64,000 nt of DNA. It comes from Halioglobus maricola (GTDB taxonomy: Bacteria > Pseudomonadota > Gammaproteobacteria > Pseudomonadales > Halieaceae). The translations under genes and the position numbers were made by a program. Below the pieces are notes generated by a model. That model searched no databases. It saw nothing but the letters and a program-made list of their open reading frames with translations, and was not told where the DNA came from. The DNA is taken from positions 1,564,501-1,628,500 of the forward strand of contig NZ_CP036422.1 in assembly GCF_009388985.1 (NCBI RefSeq), given 5' to 3'. Positions 44,997-53,987 of this stretch are shown here, piece after piece (the first letter of the stretch is position 1; each line of letters opens with the position of its first letter).

Positions 44997-46529
44997 TCAG
45001 CTTGCGTCCGCACGCTGGTACTGTGGCAGCGGCTGGGCGATAGGATAGAGTTCTTCCAGCGGCTGCGGCATCCCCATTTCGTCAATCACCTGAGCGTGGC
45101 TGCGGTCGAGTTCAGCCGGTTCTGCAACGCCGCAGGAGTGCGAGATGATCTCCACCTCGTGCATCAAATTCTGTGCATAGCTGGCGACCCTGCGGGCTTT
45201 ATTGGCTGGGTCCAGCCCTTTTTGAAGGTCTTCATCGTGAGTAGTGATCCCCGTGGGGCAGGTATTTTTGTTGCACTGCAGAGCCTGAATGCAGCCTAGC
45301 GAAAACATAAAGCCGCGTGCTGAATTCACCGTGTCGGCTCCAAGGCATAAAGCCGCGGCAACCCCTGACGGATTCACCATCTTGCCCGAGGCTATAACCC
45401 GCACTCGCTGGCGCAGACCGTACGCCACCAGCTTGTCGACGACCAATGGCAGGCTGCGGCGCAGCGGCAGGCCCATATAGTCGATCAGGCTTTGCGGTGC
45501 TGCGCCAGTACCACCGTCGGCACTGTCTACAGTGATAAAGTCGGGAGCGTACTCCATTCCCCGCGCCTGAATGCGCTGACAGAGTTCGTCGAGCCAGGCC
45601 GCCTGGCCAATCACAGCTTTGAACCCTGTTGGTTTGCCGGTGACATCGCGCACTCGGTGCACCATGTCCAGTAATTCGTCGATAGAGTTGATGTCCGGGT
45701 GGCGGTTCGGGCTCAGCGAGTCTTCGCCCGCTGGAATGCCCCGGGTGGTGGCGATGACATCGGTGACCTTGGCACCGGGGAGAATGCCTCCCTTGCCGGG
45801 CTTGGCGCCTTGCGACAATTTTATTTCAAATAATTTCACTTGCGGGTGTGCAGCGATAGCGCGCAACTTCTCGTCATCGAGCTTACCCTGCTCATCGCGA
45901 ACGCCGTACTTGGCTGTGCCGATCTGAAACACAATGTCGCAGCCTCCTTCGAGGTGGAACGTCGATATCGCGCCTTCTCCCGTGTTCAGCCAGATGCCTG
46001 CCTCGGCGGCGCCAGCTGATAACGCACGAATGGCCGGCGCTGACAGTGCGCCAAAACTCATGGCGGAAATATTGAAGAACGAGCGAGTTCGATAGGGGTT
46101 GCGAGCCTGCCCCTCGCCAAAAACAATTTCGCTGCGCGATTTGATCTCTTCTTCCAGCGGCGGAAATAATCCGTTGAGAAACAGAAAATCCCCCGGCTGG
46201 TTGAGAGGGTGGGTGGAGCCGAAAGCCACGGTTGAGTCCAGGTTCTTGGCTGCGCGGTACACCCAGCTGCGTTGTGCTCTATTGAACGGCAGTTCCTCTC
46301 TATCCAGAGCAAAGAAGTACTGCCGGAAAAACTCTCCGAGGTGTTCGAAGAAATAGCGGAAGCGACCGATCACCGGGTAGTTGCGCCGAATAGTTTGTTG
46401 CCGCTGGGTGACATCGACGATGTACATGTAGATCACTGCCAGGATCAGCACGAGTACGCTGAAGGCAATTAGCAGGGCACTGATTTCAAAGAAAGTCAGG
46501 GTGAAGGCTTTGAGCCGGTCCATTTCCAT
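44997..46529 (-). CDS. Membrane-anchored FMN-binding glutamate-synthase-like protein
   Basis: A 510-residue protein. Residues 10-40 are a strong membrane helix (ALLIAFSVLVLILAVIYMYI). The rest is the FMN/Fe-S domain of GltB-like proteins: FNISAMSFGALSAPAIRALSAGA, LNTGEGAIS, SQGAKPGKGGILPG, DFITVDSADGGTGAAP and ALQCNKNTCPTGITTHD. It lacks the glutaminase domain, so it is one of the archaeal-type GltB-like flavoproteins of uncertain reaction. The stop meets the stop of the UDP-sugar dehydrogenase with no gap. Confidence 0.9.
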   Translation of the reverse strand: MEMDRLKAFTLTFFEISALLIAFSVLVLILAVIYMYIVDVTQRQQTIRRNYPVIGRFRYFFEHLGEFFRQYFFALDREELPFNRAQRSWVYRAAKNLDSTVAFGSTHPLNQPGDFLFLNGLFPPLEEEIKSRSEIVFGEGQARNPYRTRSFFNISAMSFGALSAPAIRALSAGAAEAGIWLNTGEGAISTFHLEGGCDIVFQIGTAKYGVRDEQGKLDDEKLRAIAAHPQVKLFEIKLSQGAKPGKGGILPGAKVTDVIATTRGIPAGEDSLSPNRHPDINSIDELLDMVHRVRDVTGKPTGFKAVIGQAAWLDELCQRIQARGMEYAPDFITVDSADGGTGAAPQSLIDYMGLPLRRSLPLVVDKLVAYGLRQRVRVIASGKMVNPSGVAAALCLGADTVNSARGFMFSLGCIQALQCNKNTCPTGITTHDEDLQKGLDPANKARRVASYAQNLMHEVEIISHSCGVAEPAELDRSHAQVIDEMGMPQPLEELYPIAQPLPQYQRADAS

Positions 46530-46621
46530 GTCGGGGGTTGCTCCCAGCGAGTGTCCGTCCAGTCTAGGCTGCGGCAGGGGAGAGTGCTAGCGTCGATCGC
46601 GAGGCGTTTCGCTGTTTTAGA

Positions 46622-46644
46622 TATAATGCTATATTAATATAACA
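46622..46644 (+). promoter_or_regulatory. leuC-like promoter with operator-like dyad
   Basis: TATAAT (46622-46627), a consensus -10, is followed at once by TGCTATATTAATATAACA (46627-46644), centred on the palindrome TATATTAATATA. The element matches 15 of 18 positions of the dyad at 50007-50024, which lies just behind a GATAAT box. A repressor bound here would cover the transcription start. The -35 region is poor. Confidence 0.6.
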
Positions 46645-46681
46645 ATTGCTGGTGCTCTCCCAATCACGCCGGTGGCAGCCG

Positions 46682-48133
46682 ATGGATCCCAGCAAGCCCA
46701 CTTCCAAGGAACAACCACGTATCGCAATGGCTGCAACTCTATTCGACAAGCTCTGGCAGGAACATCTGGTAGAGACCCAGCCCGATGGCACCGATCTAAT
46801 CTATATTGACCGCGTATTCTTGCACGAGCGTACCGGTTCAATAGCACTTTCGAGCCTGCAGACCGATGCGCGCGAGGTGTTTTATCCCCAGCAGGTGTTT
46901 TGCTGCATGGATCATATTGTCGATACCTATCCCGAGCGCAGCGACGATACCACCATGCCCAGCGGGCGCGATTTTATCGTCGCCACCCGCGAGGGCGCCC
47001 AGGCGGCAGGCCTGACCCTGTTCGATCTGGATGACCCGCGGCAGGGGATAGTGCATGTCGTGTCGCCGGAGCAGGGCATTGTTCAGCCCGGAGCCACACT
47101 GGTCTGCCCGGATAGCCACACCTGCACTCAAGGTGCGCTCGGCGCATTGGCCTGGGGCATAGGGTCCAGTGAGGCCGAGCATGCACTGGTCACCAAGACG
47201 CTGCGAGTGAAGAAACCCAGCAGCATGCGTGTGCGCTTTGAGGGTACATTGCCGGTCGGTGTGACCGCCAAGGACATGATTTTGCGTTTAATCGCCAGCC
47301 ATGGAGCCAGTGGTGGTAGTGGCCATGCCGTGGAGTTTGCTGGTGAAGCCGTGGCCGCGCTTTCCATGGAAGGGCGCATGACGCTGTGCAATATGGCAGT
47401 GGAGTTTTCTGCATTTACCGGCATCATCGCCCCGGACGAAAAAACTATCGCCTATCTCGAAGGGCGTCCCTATTCTCCCTCGGGTGAATTCTGGGACGCT
47501 GCCTGTGAATACTGGGCCGGCCTGCACAGTGACGACACGGCTGAATTTGATAGTGAAATAGTTATTGATTGCTCAACGCTTGAGCCGCAAGTGACCTGGG
47601 GAACCAGCCCTCAGCACTCGGGTGATATTTCCGCCGCAGTGCCTGCCGCTGAAACAGATGACCCGGTTGATAGCGCCAGCCGGCGCAAGGCGCTGGACTA
47701 TATGGCCTTGCAAGCGGGTGATGCTATCGCCGGGCAGGCCATCGATTGTGCCTTCATTGGTTCTTGTACCAATGCACGCATCAGTGATTTACGCCTCGCG
47801 GCGCAGGTGCTTGCAGGGCGCAAGGTAAAAGAGGGTATACGCGCAATCTGCGTACCGGGCTCCATGCTGGTGAAAGCCGCCGCAGAGGCCGAGGGCCTGG
47901 ACAAGGTCTTTCGCGATGCTGGTTTTGAGTGGCGCGCCTCGGGTTGTTCCATGTGCTTTTTCGCCGGTGGCGAACACTTTGGTTTCCAGCAGCGCGTGGT
48001 CAGCACAACCAATCGGAATTTCGAATCCCGCCAGGGGCCACAGACCCGCACTCATCTCGCCAGTCCCGCTACGGTAGCAGCGTCAGCGGTGACCGGGGTG
48101 ATTACTGACCCGAGGGAGATGTTGGCAGGATGA
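46682..48133 (+). CDS. Aconitase-family hydratase large subunit (LeuC paralogue)
   Basis: A 483-residue subunit of a 3-isopropylmalate-dehydratase-like enzyme. The [4Fe-4S] ligands lie in CPDSHTCTQGALG, FIGSCTNARISDLR and SGCSMCFFAGGEHFG, and STTNRNFESRQG is retained. In standard LeuC the last cluster motif reads GCSMCLxMN; here FFAG replaces it, which points to a different substrate. It pairs with the small subunit that follows, overlapping it by four bases. I chose ATG 46682 (GGTGG upstream); ATG 46727, where homology starts, is possible. It is more likely a catabolic C5/C6 hydroxy-diacid hydratase than the leucine enzyme. Confidence 0.88.
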   Translation: MDPSKPTSKEQPRIAMAATLFDKLWQEHLVETQPDGTDLIYIDRVFLHERTGSIALSSLQTDAREVFYPQQVFCCMDHIVDTYPERSDDTTMPSGRDFIVATREGAQAAGLTLFDLDDPRQGIVHVVSPEQGIVQPGATLVCPDSHTCTQGALGALAWGIGSSEAEHALVTKTLRVKKPSSMRVRFEGTLPVGVTAKDMILRLIASHGASGGSGHAVEFAGEAVAALSMEGRMTLCNMAVEFSAFTGIIAPDEKTIAYLEGRPYSPSGEFWDAACEYWAGLHSDDTAEFDSEIVIDCSTLEPQVTWGTSPQHSGDISAAVPAAETDDPVDSASRRKALDYMALQAGDAIAGQAIDCAFIGSCTNARISDLRLAAQVLAGRKVKEGIRAICVPGSMLVKAAAEAEGLDKVFRDAGFEWRASGCSMCFFAGGEHFGFQQRVVSTTNRNFESRQGPQTRTHLASPATVAASAVTGVITDPREMLAG

Positions 48134-48750
48134 TGGACAAATTTACCCAGCACCGCGGCGTTACGGCGCCGATCCTGCGCGGCAATGTCGACACCGATGC
48201 GATTATTCCCTCGCGTGAAATGAAGCGTGTATCCAAGCAGGGTTTGGGCGAGGGTATGTTCGCTGGTTGGCGTTATACCGAAGTGGGTGGCCGAGAGGTC
48301 AATCCGGATTTCATTCTCAATCAGGCCGAGTATGCCGGAACCAGTATTCTTTTGTCAGGCCCTAACTTCGGTTGTGGCTCGTCCCGTGAACACGCTGTGT
48401 GGGCGCTGAAGGAATACGGTATTCGGGCGATTATCGCCCCGAGTTTTGGCGCTATTTTTGCAAACAACTGCATCCGCAATGGCCTCTTACCGCTGGTGCT
48501 GAATGAGGAGTCAGTGGCCCATCTCGCGGCGTGGGTGGAGCAGGATCCCGTGGCTAACCAGGTATTGGTAGATTTGCCTGCGCAAACGGTTTTCGCGGGA
48601 GAGGGCGGTTACGCTTTTGATATTGATGCCGGGGCCAAACGTATGCTGGTCGAAGGTCTGGATGCAATCGCACTCACCCAGACCCGCTGGGAAGTGATTG
48701 AGGCGTTTCATCAACAGCGACAGCAGCGCCGGCCCTGGTTGTACTGCTAG
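48130..48750 (+). CDS. Aconitase-family hydratase small subunit (LeuD paralogue)
   Basis: A 206-residue swivelling-domain subunit. NVDTDAIIPSREMKRVSKQGLGEG is the substrate-contacting loop, followed by LNQAEYAGTSILLSGPNFGCGSSREHAVWAL and APSFGAIFANNCIRNGLLP. The loop sequence SREMKRVSK differs from the KQFLK/YL-R types I know from leucine biosynthesis. The start overlaps the large-subunit stop; ATG 48130 has GAGGGAGA ten bases upstream, ATG 48133 is the alternative. It forms one enzyme with the preceding gene. Confidence 0.88.
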   Translation: MMDKFTQHRGVTAPILRGNVDTDAIIPSREMKRVSKQGLGEGMFAGWRYTEVGGREVNPDFILNQAEYAGTSILLSGPNFGCGSSREHAVWALKEYGIRAIIAPSFGAIFANNCIRNGLLPLVLNEESVAHLAAWVEQDPVANQVLVDLPAQTVFAGEGGYAFDIDAGAKRMLVEGLDAIALTQTRWEVIEAFHQQRQQRRPWLYC

Positions 48751-48766
48751 CCGCAGCTGGAACAGT

Positions 48767-49963
48767 CTAGTCCGCGATCATTACGCCAGCGGCGACCAAC
48801 TTCTCGACAGTCGCTGAGTCTATTCCCAGCGCCTCCAGGTGCTCGCGCGCACCCTGTCCGGGTTTGGGCAGGGCCTTGTGCATGCCGGCCTTCACGCCGT
48901 CAAATTCCACCGGTAGCGCGGGCAATTTAATGGTCTCCCCGTTGTTCAGGGTCACGTCCAACAGCGCCCCGGCATTCATATGTGGGTCGTCCACCAGGTC
49001 GATGGGCTTGTTGATCGGCGCGAAGGGAACACCGGCCCGGTCGAGGCTGGCCATGAGTTCATCCTTGGTCAGCGTTTCGAATCTGGCCTGGATGCCGGGA
49101 ATCAGGGTGTCGCGCTGCGCCACCCGTTGATTATTGCTCTCCAGTTCGCTGTCGGCCGCCCACGCATCAAAACCGAATTCCTCGCAGAACCGTTTCCACA
49201 GGCTGTCGGAGACCACGCCGACGAAGACCCGGCCACCGTCCCCGGCACTGAAAATGTCATACACGGACCAGGCACTGCGACGCACGGTCATGGGCGGGGG
49301 TTCTTCGCCCAATACGCCCTGCTGGGCAATGTGCTGGCCGCACATAAAGGCGGTTGTTTCAAATAGTGAGCTGGTGATGTGCTTGCCCTTGCCTGTGGTG
49401 TGGCGCTCCTGGAGTGCGGCGAGGATGCCGATAACACCAAACATACCGCCGGTGATGTCGATCACCGAGCTGCCTGCACGCATGGGTTTGTCCGGCAGGC
49501 CCGTCATATAGGCCAGGCCACCCATCATCTGAGCCACTTCGTCCAGTGCTGTGCGGTGCTCGTAGGGCCCGGACAAAAAACCTTTCAGGGAGAGGTAGAT
49601 CAAGCCGGGATTCGCCGCGCTTAAGGCGTCGTAGCCAAGGCCGAGTTTATCCATCGCGCCGGGGCGGAAGTTCTCGATCATGATGTCGCTGTTGGCAACG
49701 ATCTCGCAGGCGGTCGCGAGGCCATCATCGGATTTCAGGTCCAGGCAGAGGCTCGACTTGTTGCGGTTGTACATGGCGAAGTAACCACCACCTGAGCCCT
49801 TCAGGCGGCGGGTGTTGTCGCCCTTGAGAGGCTCGATTTTGATCACTTCGGCACCGAGGTCGGCGAGCAGCAGGCCAGCGGTGGGGCCCATGACCATATG
49901 GGTGAATTCGGCGACTTTCAAGCCGGCGAGAGGCTTGGCCGGAGAGTGGGCTGGTTCTGCCAT
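48767..49963 (-). CDS. CaiB/BaiF-family (class III) CoA-transferase
   Basis: A 398-residue class III CoA-transferase. LKVAEFTHMVMGPTAGLLLADLGAEVIKIEPLKGDNTR is the N-terminal signature. NRNKSSLCLDLKSDDG, ENFRPGAMDKLGLGYDAL (containing the Asp/Gly active-site region) and DITGGMFGVIGILAALQERH follow. It should transfer CoA between two organic acids. I chose ATG 49963, where homology begins; an upstream in-frame ATG at 50017 would lie inside the operator dyad. It is divergent from the lyase gene and shares its 18-bp operator. Confidence 0.92.
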   Translation of the reverse strand: MAEPAHSPAKPLAGLKVAEFTHMVMGPTAGLLLADLGAEVIKIEPLKGDNTRRLKGSGGGYFAMYNRNKSSLCLDLKSDDGLATACEIVANSDIMIENFRPGAMDKLGLGYDALSAANPGLIYLSLKGFLSGPYEHRTALDEVAQMMGGLAYMTGLPDKPMRAGSSVIDITGGMFGVIGILAALQERHTTGKGKHITSSLFETTAFMCGQHIAQQGVLGEEPPPMTVRRSAWSVYDIFSAGDGGRVFVGVVSDSLWKRFCEEFGFDAWAADSELESNNQRVAQRDTLIPGIQARFETLTKDELMASLDRAGVPFAPINKPIDLVDDPHMNAGALLDVTLNNGETIKLPALPVEFDGVKAGMHKALPKPGQGAREHLEALGIDSATVEKLVAAGVMIAD

Positions 49964-50006
49964 AGCTGGGGTGATCCTTGTTACTGCAGGGGTGGAAATG
50001 ATAATA

Positions 50007-50024
50007 TGATATATCAATATATCA
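50007..50024. promoter_or_regulatory. Operator-like perfect dyad between CoA-transferase and lyase genes
   Basis: TGATATAT-CA-ATATATCA, two perfect eight-base arms with a two-base centre. It is directly preceded by GATAAT (50000-50005), a -10-like box facing right. It matches the leuC-like element at 46627-46644 in 15 of 18 positions, with the same placement relative to the -10 box. Confidence 0.65.
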
Positions 50025-50037
50025 AATGTCCCAAGTT

Positions 50038-50976
50038 ATGACTAATTTCGACATCGAGATCAGCGAGGTCGGCCCTCGTGATGGCCTCCAGAGTATTTCT
50101 CCCATCATGCCCACCGAGGCGAAGAAAGCCTGGATTTCAGCGCTTGCGGCGGCCGGTGTTCCAGAAATAGAGGTCGGCTCCTTTGTGCCGCCCAGGGTAC
50201 TGCCACAACTGGCGGATACTGCAGAGCTGGTAACCCATGCGAAGGCGATAGAGGGGGTGGCGGTGGCGGTATTGGTACCCAACTTACGCGGCGCAGAGAA
50301 TGCCCTGAAAGTCGGGCCGGACAAGGTAACGATTCCCCTGTCTGTCAGCGAAACTCACAGCCTGAAGAACCTCAAGCGCACTCACGAACAGGTGTTGGAC
50401 GAGGTACGGGGTATTCGCGCGGCGATCGACGCGCTGCCCGCGGCGAAGCGGCCGAAGCTGGAGGGCGGTCTGTCTACGGCCTTTGGCTGTACCCTCGAGG
50501 GCGTGGTACCCGAGGACAAGGTGATGGAGATGGCGGTTAAGCTCGCCGAGGCGGGCTGTGACGAGGTGGGCCTGTCCGATACCACGGGCTTTGCCAATCC
50601 GAAGCAGGTAACGACATATACCAAACGCATTCACGAACTGCTGGGCCCGCAGATGCTCACCGGTGTGCATTTACACAACACGCGTGGGCAGGGCTTCGCC
50701 AATGTTATGGCGGCGCTCGAAGCCGGCCTCACCACCATCGATGCGAGCATGGGTGGGATCGGTGGCTGCCCCTTTGCGCCTGGGGCCAGTGGCAATATCG
50801 TTACCGAAGACCTGGTGTTCCTGCTCGAGAGCATGGGGCTACGCACGGGAATTAATTTCGACAAGCTATTCGCTGCGCGTCAGGTACTGGCTCAGGCACT
50901 GCCTGAAGTAGAGCTCTACGGCTTTACACCCGAGGCGGGCCTGCCCAAGGGCTTTAGCCCGGCCACGCCGCAATAG
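50038..50976 (+). CDS. HMG-CoA-lyase-like enzyme
   Basis: A 312-residue TIM-barrel lyase of the HMGL family. SEVGPRDGLQ is the metal- and substrate-binding start, HLHNTRGQGFANV the metal-binding strand, and GGCPFAPGASGNIVTEDLV the catalytic-Cys loop. True HMG-CoA lyases usually read HxHDTYG; Asn and Arg at those positions suggest another 3-hydroxy-3-methylacyl-CoA, such as a citramalyl-CoA. ATG 50026 is also in frame, but it sits right against the operator; neither start has a clear ribosome site, so the transcript may have a very short leader. It heads a four-gene run. Confidence 0.88.
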   Translation: MTNFDIEISEVGPRDGLQSISPIMPTEAKKAWISALAAAGVPEIEVGSFVPPRVLPQLADTAELVTHAKAIEGVAVAVLVPNLRGAENALKVGPDKVTIPLSVSETHSLKNLKRTHEQVLDEVRGIRAAIDALPAAKRPKLEGGLSTAFGCTLEGVVPEDKVMEMAVKLAEAGCDEVGLSDTTGFANPKQVTTYTKRIHELLGPQMLTGVHLHNTRGQGFANVMAALEAGLTTIDASMGGIGGCPFAPGASGNIVTEDLVFLLESMGLRTGINFDKLFAARQVLAQALPEVELYGFTPEAGLPKGFSPATPQ

Positions 50977-50989
50977 AGGGAGAATTGGC

Positions 50990-52408
50990 ATGGAGCAGCT
51001 CAACAGTATTGAACATATGTTCTTTGACATGGAGGCGGGAAACTTCAGCCTCGACGTCTCCAGCCTGCACTTTTACGACCCGGCCACGGCTCCCCGGGGC
51101 AAGGTCAGCTACCAACAGGTCTTCAATCGCTTTCGGGCCGGCGTTGACGCGGTGCCAGTGCTGCGCCGTAAATTGGTCACGGTCCCGTTTGGGGTAGATC
51201 ATCCTTACTGGGTCGATGATGCGGAGTTCGATCTGGCCAATCACCTGGAGCACATTGAGCTGGAGGGTGATGGCGACTGGGCGCAATTAATGGAAGTCGT
51301 CGCCGCGCTTTTCGCGCGCGATATTCCGCGCGCCAAGCCGCTGTGGTTCGGCGCCATTATCACCGGAATTAGTGGCGTCGAGGGCCTGCCTGAGAATGGC
51401 TACGCCATGTTCCTGAAAATGCACCACGCAGCCATCGATGGCGCGTCTGGTCGCGCTATCCAGGAAGCGATTCACGATATGAAGCCCAAGGGCGTGCGCA
51501 AGCCTGGCGAAGTTGCCGAGTGGGGCGGTGAAGAAGCGCCTTCACGGCTTAAGCTACTGGCTAAGGCCTACCCGAATAATCTCCGTAAACTGATTCTGGC
51601 GGGGCGCGCGATGGTCAAGGCTGTGCCCGCACTTGTTAGAGAGGGCTCGGCCAATAGAGACCCTGCTGCCGACGGCGATTCTGGCGGCTTGTTGCTGCCC
51701 GAAACCGTGTTCAATCCCAAGCGGAGTGGCGGAGGTTTGCGAATCGATGGAGCCATGTTTCCGCTGGCGGATATCAAGGCCATGCGGAGCTTGGCAGCTG
51801 GAGCGACACTGAACGATGTGGTGTTCGCGATTATCGCCGGTGCTATGCAGCGCTATATGGAACTCTATGGCGACGTGCCGGCGCAGCCGTTGATCGCCGG
51901 TATGCCGATGGACGTGCGCGGTGAAGGTGACGAGAATGCCAAGGTCATGGTGACGGCGCTGATGTCCAGGCTTTACACCAATATCGATGATCCCATAGAG
52001 CGCCTGGTCCTGACCCACGAGAGCAATAAGGCCGGCAAGGATTCACTGTCGATTCGGGCGGCCCGACCGATGATGGGCGTGTTGGAGCACACGCCTCACC
52101 TGGCGTTGTCGCCGCTCATCCGCGCCAGTGCCTGGCTTGCCGAGCGCAGTAATTTCATTCCCATGCACACCTTGATTACTAACGTTCCCGGTATCCCTGT
52201 TCCTATTTATCTTGCCGGTGGCCGTATGGTGGGTTTGATGGGGGTGGTCCCGGTGGCCGGTCGCACGGGCCTGACTCATGCGGTGTTTTCGACTCCGGAA
52301 ACCCTGTCGATAACGATGACCTGTGACAAGGCGGTCATGGCGGATACGCGCGATTATGTAGACTGTTTGCAGGCATCCTACGATGAGTATCTTGCGCTGC
52401 TGGACTAG
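50990..52408 (+). CDS. Wax ester synthase / diacylglycerol acyltransferase (WS/DGAT)
   Basis: A 472-residue acyltransferase making wax esters or triacylglycerol from acyl-CoA. The active-site HHxxxDG is in KMHHAAIDGASGR (about residue 142). NDVVFAIIAGAMQRYM, MPMDVRGEGDENAKVMV and LITNVPGIPVPIYLAGGRMVGLMGVVPV are family motifs. It starts 13 bases after the lyase gene and is followed closely by an acyl-CoA ligase and the hydrolase-hemerythrin gene. Confidence 0.95.
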   Translation: MEQLNSIEHMFFDMEAGNFSLDVSSLHFYDPATAPRGKVSYQQVFNRFRAGVDAVPVLRRKLVTVPFGVDHPYWVDDAEFDLANHLEHIELEGDGDWAQLMEVVAALFARDIPRAKPLWFGAIITGISGVEGLPENGYAMFLKMHHAAIDGASGRAIQEAIHDMKPKGVRKPGEVAEWGGEEAPSRLKLLAKAYPNNLRKLILAGRAMVKAVPALVREGSANRDPAADGDSGGLLLPETVFNPKRSGGGLRIDGAMFPLADIKAMRSLAAGATLNDVVFAIIAGAMQRYMELYGDVPAQPLIAGMPMDVRGEGDENAKVMVTALMSRLYTNIDDPIERLVLTHESNKAGKDSLSIRAARPMMGVLEHTPHLALSPLIRASAWLAERSNFIPMHTLITNVPGIPVPIYLAGGRMVGLMGVVPVAGRTGLTHAVFSTPETLSITMTCDKAVMADTRDYVDCLQASYDEYLALLD

Positions 52409-52425
52409 CGAATTGGAGGGTCATA

Positions 52426-53970
52426 ATGAGTGATATGCTGGCAGGGCAGGGTGCTGAGACAGCGGGCGACTTCTCGGTCGATTGGCTGGTTTATCACGCC
52501 ACCTATACCGGTGATTATCTCGCGGCGGTCGACCTCGATACTGGCCGTGAATTTACCTACCGCGAGTTCTACAATCGCATCACCCGTGTCGCCGGCGGAC
52601 TGAACCGTCGATTCAAGATCAACAAGGGCGACCGGGTTGCGGTATTGGCCCACAACTCCACAGATTTCTTCGAAATACTCTTCGCATGCTGGGAAATCGG
52701 CGCCATTTTCGTACCGCTCAACTGGCGCTTGGCCGGACCGGAACTGGCGCATATTTTGGGCCACTGCGAGCCCTCGCTGCTGATTGTCGATGAGGAGTTC
52801 GAAGAAAAACTAGAGGGCATTTCCACGCCACGTATTGTGCGTCGAAGCGGTGCTGAAGAATCTGATTACGAGGCGCTGATTCGCAACAGTACGCCGGATT
52901 TCGACAAGCAGGCAATCAAGGTGGAGGATGTAGCGATGCTGATCTACACCTCCGGAACCACCGGAAACCCCAAGGGGGTTATCCACAATTTTCATATGGT
53001 GCGCGACACCATTATTCACGCTGCCCAGCACGGCGAGGTGAACATTCGCACTCGCTCGCTCAGCTCTGCCCCTCTGTTTCACGTGGCAGGGCTCAATGGC
53101 TTTGCGATGCCCCTGTTTCACTATGGCGGCACGATTTTCATGATGCGTAATTGGGATCCCGCCCGGGCGATGGCTTATCTGGAAGACCCGGAGTTGGGGA
53201 TAACTCACATGTTGGGCGTGCCCATCCAGTACCAGATGCTGGCGGAGCAGCCTGGTTTTGCCTCGGCAAAATTTCCCAGCCTGCGTGTGGCTGGTGTCGG
53301 CGCTGCGCCCGTACCCCGTTCATTGCTGGAAACCTGGCAAGCCAAAGGCGTGGGTCTCTCCCAGAGTTATGGCATGACCGAAGCCTTTTCGGTGGCGTTT
53401 CTGCCCGCGTTTATGGCCGAGAAAAAATTGGGCTCCGCAGGGTTCAGGGTCATGCATACCCAGATCCAGATCGGCGATGAGAATGGTGAAGAGCTGCCCG
53501 CCAATCAGGTGGGGGAGGTCCAGATTCGTGGAGCGGCGGTCACTCCAGGCTACTGGAATGATCCCGACGCCACGTACAAGGCATTTATTAACGGCTGGTT
53601 CCGCTCCGGCGACGCCGGCCGCATGGATATCTCCGGTGCTGTCTATATCGTGGATCGCTACAAGGACATGTTTATCTCCGGGGGTGAAAACGTGTATCCC
53701 GCAGAAGTGGAGAACGCGCTGCTCAGTCATCCTGAGGTCGCTCGCGCGGCGGTGATTGGCGTAGAGGACACGCGCTGGGGCCAGACCGGCCTCGCGGTGA
53801 TATGCCTTGCCGCAGACAGTGACCTCGGTGAAGAGGCAGTGCGTGACTATTGCCGTGAGCGCCTGGCGGGTTACAAGGTGCCGGGCCATGTGCGCTTTGC
53901 CGATGAGTTGCCCATGTCCCCCCAGGGTAAAGTGCTAAAACAGGTATTACAGGAGCGCTATGCGCTGTAA
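52426..53970 (+). CDS. Acyl-CoA synthetase (AMP-binding)
   Basis: A 514-residue ANL-superfamily ligase activating a carboxylic acid to its CoA ester with ATP. The P-loop is MLIYTSGTTGNPKGVIHNF. SQSYGMTEAFSV, GWFRSGDAGRMDISG, VDRYKDMFISGGENVYPAEVE and the catalytic Lys in PMSPQGKVLKQVL are all present. It lies between the WS/DGAT and the hydrolase-hemerythrin gene, with gaps of 17 bases, and probably supplies acyl-CoA to the former or handles fatty acids released by the latter. Confidence 0.95.
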   Translation: MSDMLAGQGAETAGDFSVDWLVYHATYTGDYLAAVDLDTGREFTYREFYNRITRVAGGLNRRFKINKGDRVAVLAHNSTDFFEILFACWEIGAIFVPLNWRLAGPELAHILGHCEPSLLIVDEEFEEKLEGISTPRIVRRSGAEESDYEALIRNSTPDFDKQAIKVEDVAMLIYTSGTTGNPKGVIHNFHMVRDTIIHAAQHGEVNIRTRSLSSAPLFHVAGLNGFAMPLFHYGGTIFMMRNWDPARAMAYLEDPELGITHMLGVPIQYQMLAEQPGFASAKFPSLRVAGVGAAPVPRSLLETWQAKGVGLSQSYGMTEAFSVAFLPAFMAEKKLGSAGFRVMHTQIQIGDENGEELPANQVGEVQIRGAAVTPGYWNDPDATYKAFINGWFRSGDAGRMDISGAVYIVDRYKDMFISGGENVYPAEVENALLSHPEVARAAVIGVEDTRWGQTGLAVICLAADSDLGEEAVRDYCRERLAGYKVPGHVRFADELPMSPQGKVLKQVLQERYAL

Positions 53971-53987
53971 ACGAAGAGGTAACCCCA

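Noticed and set aside
46682..48750. Assignment as the leucine-biosynthesis leuC and leuD genes
   Set aside because: Altered cluster-motif residues, an unusual small-subunit loop, no leuA or leuB nearby, and an operator shared with CoA-transferase and lyase genes argue for a paralogue.
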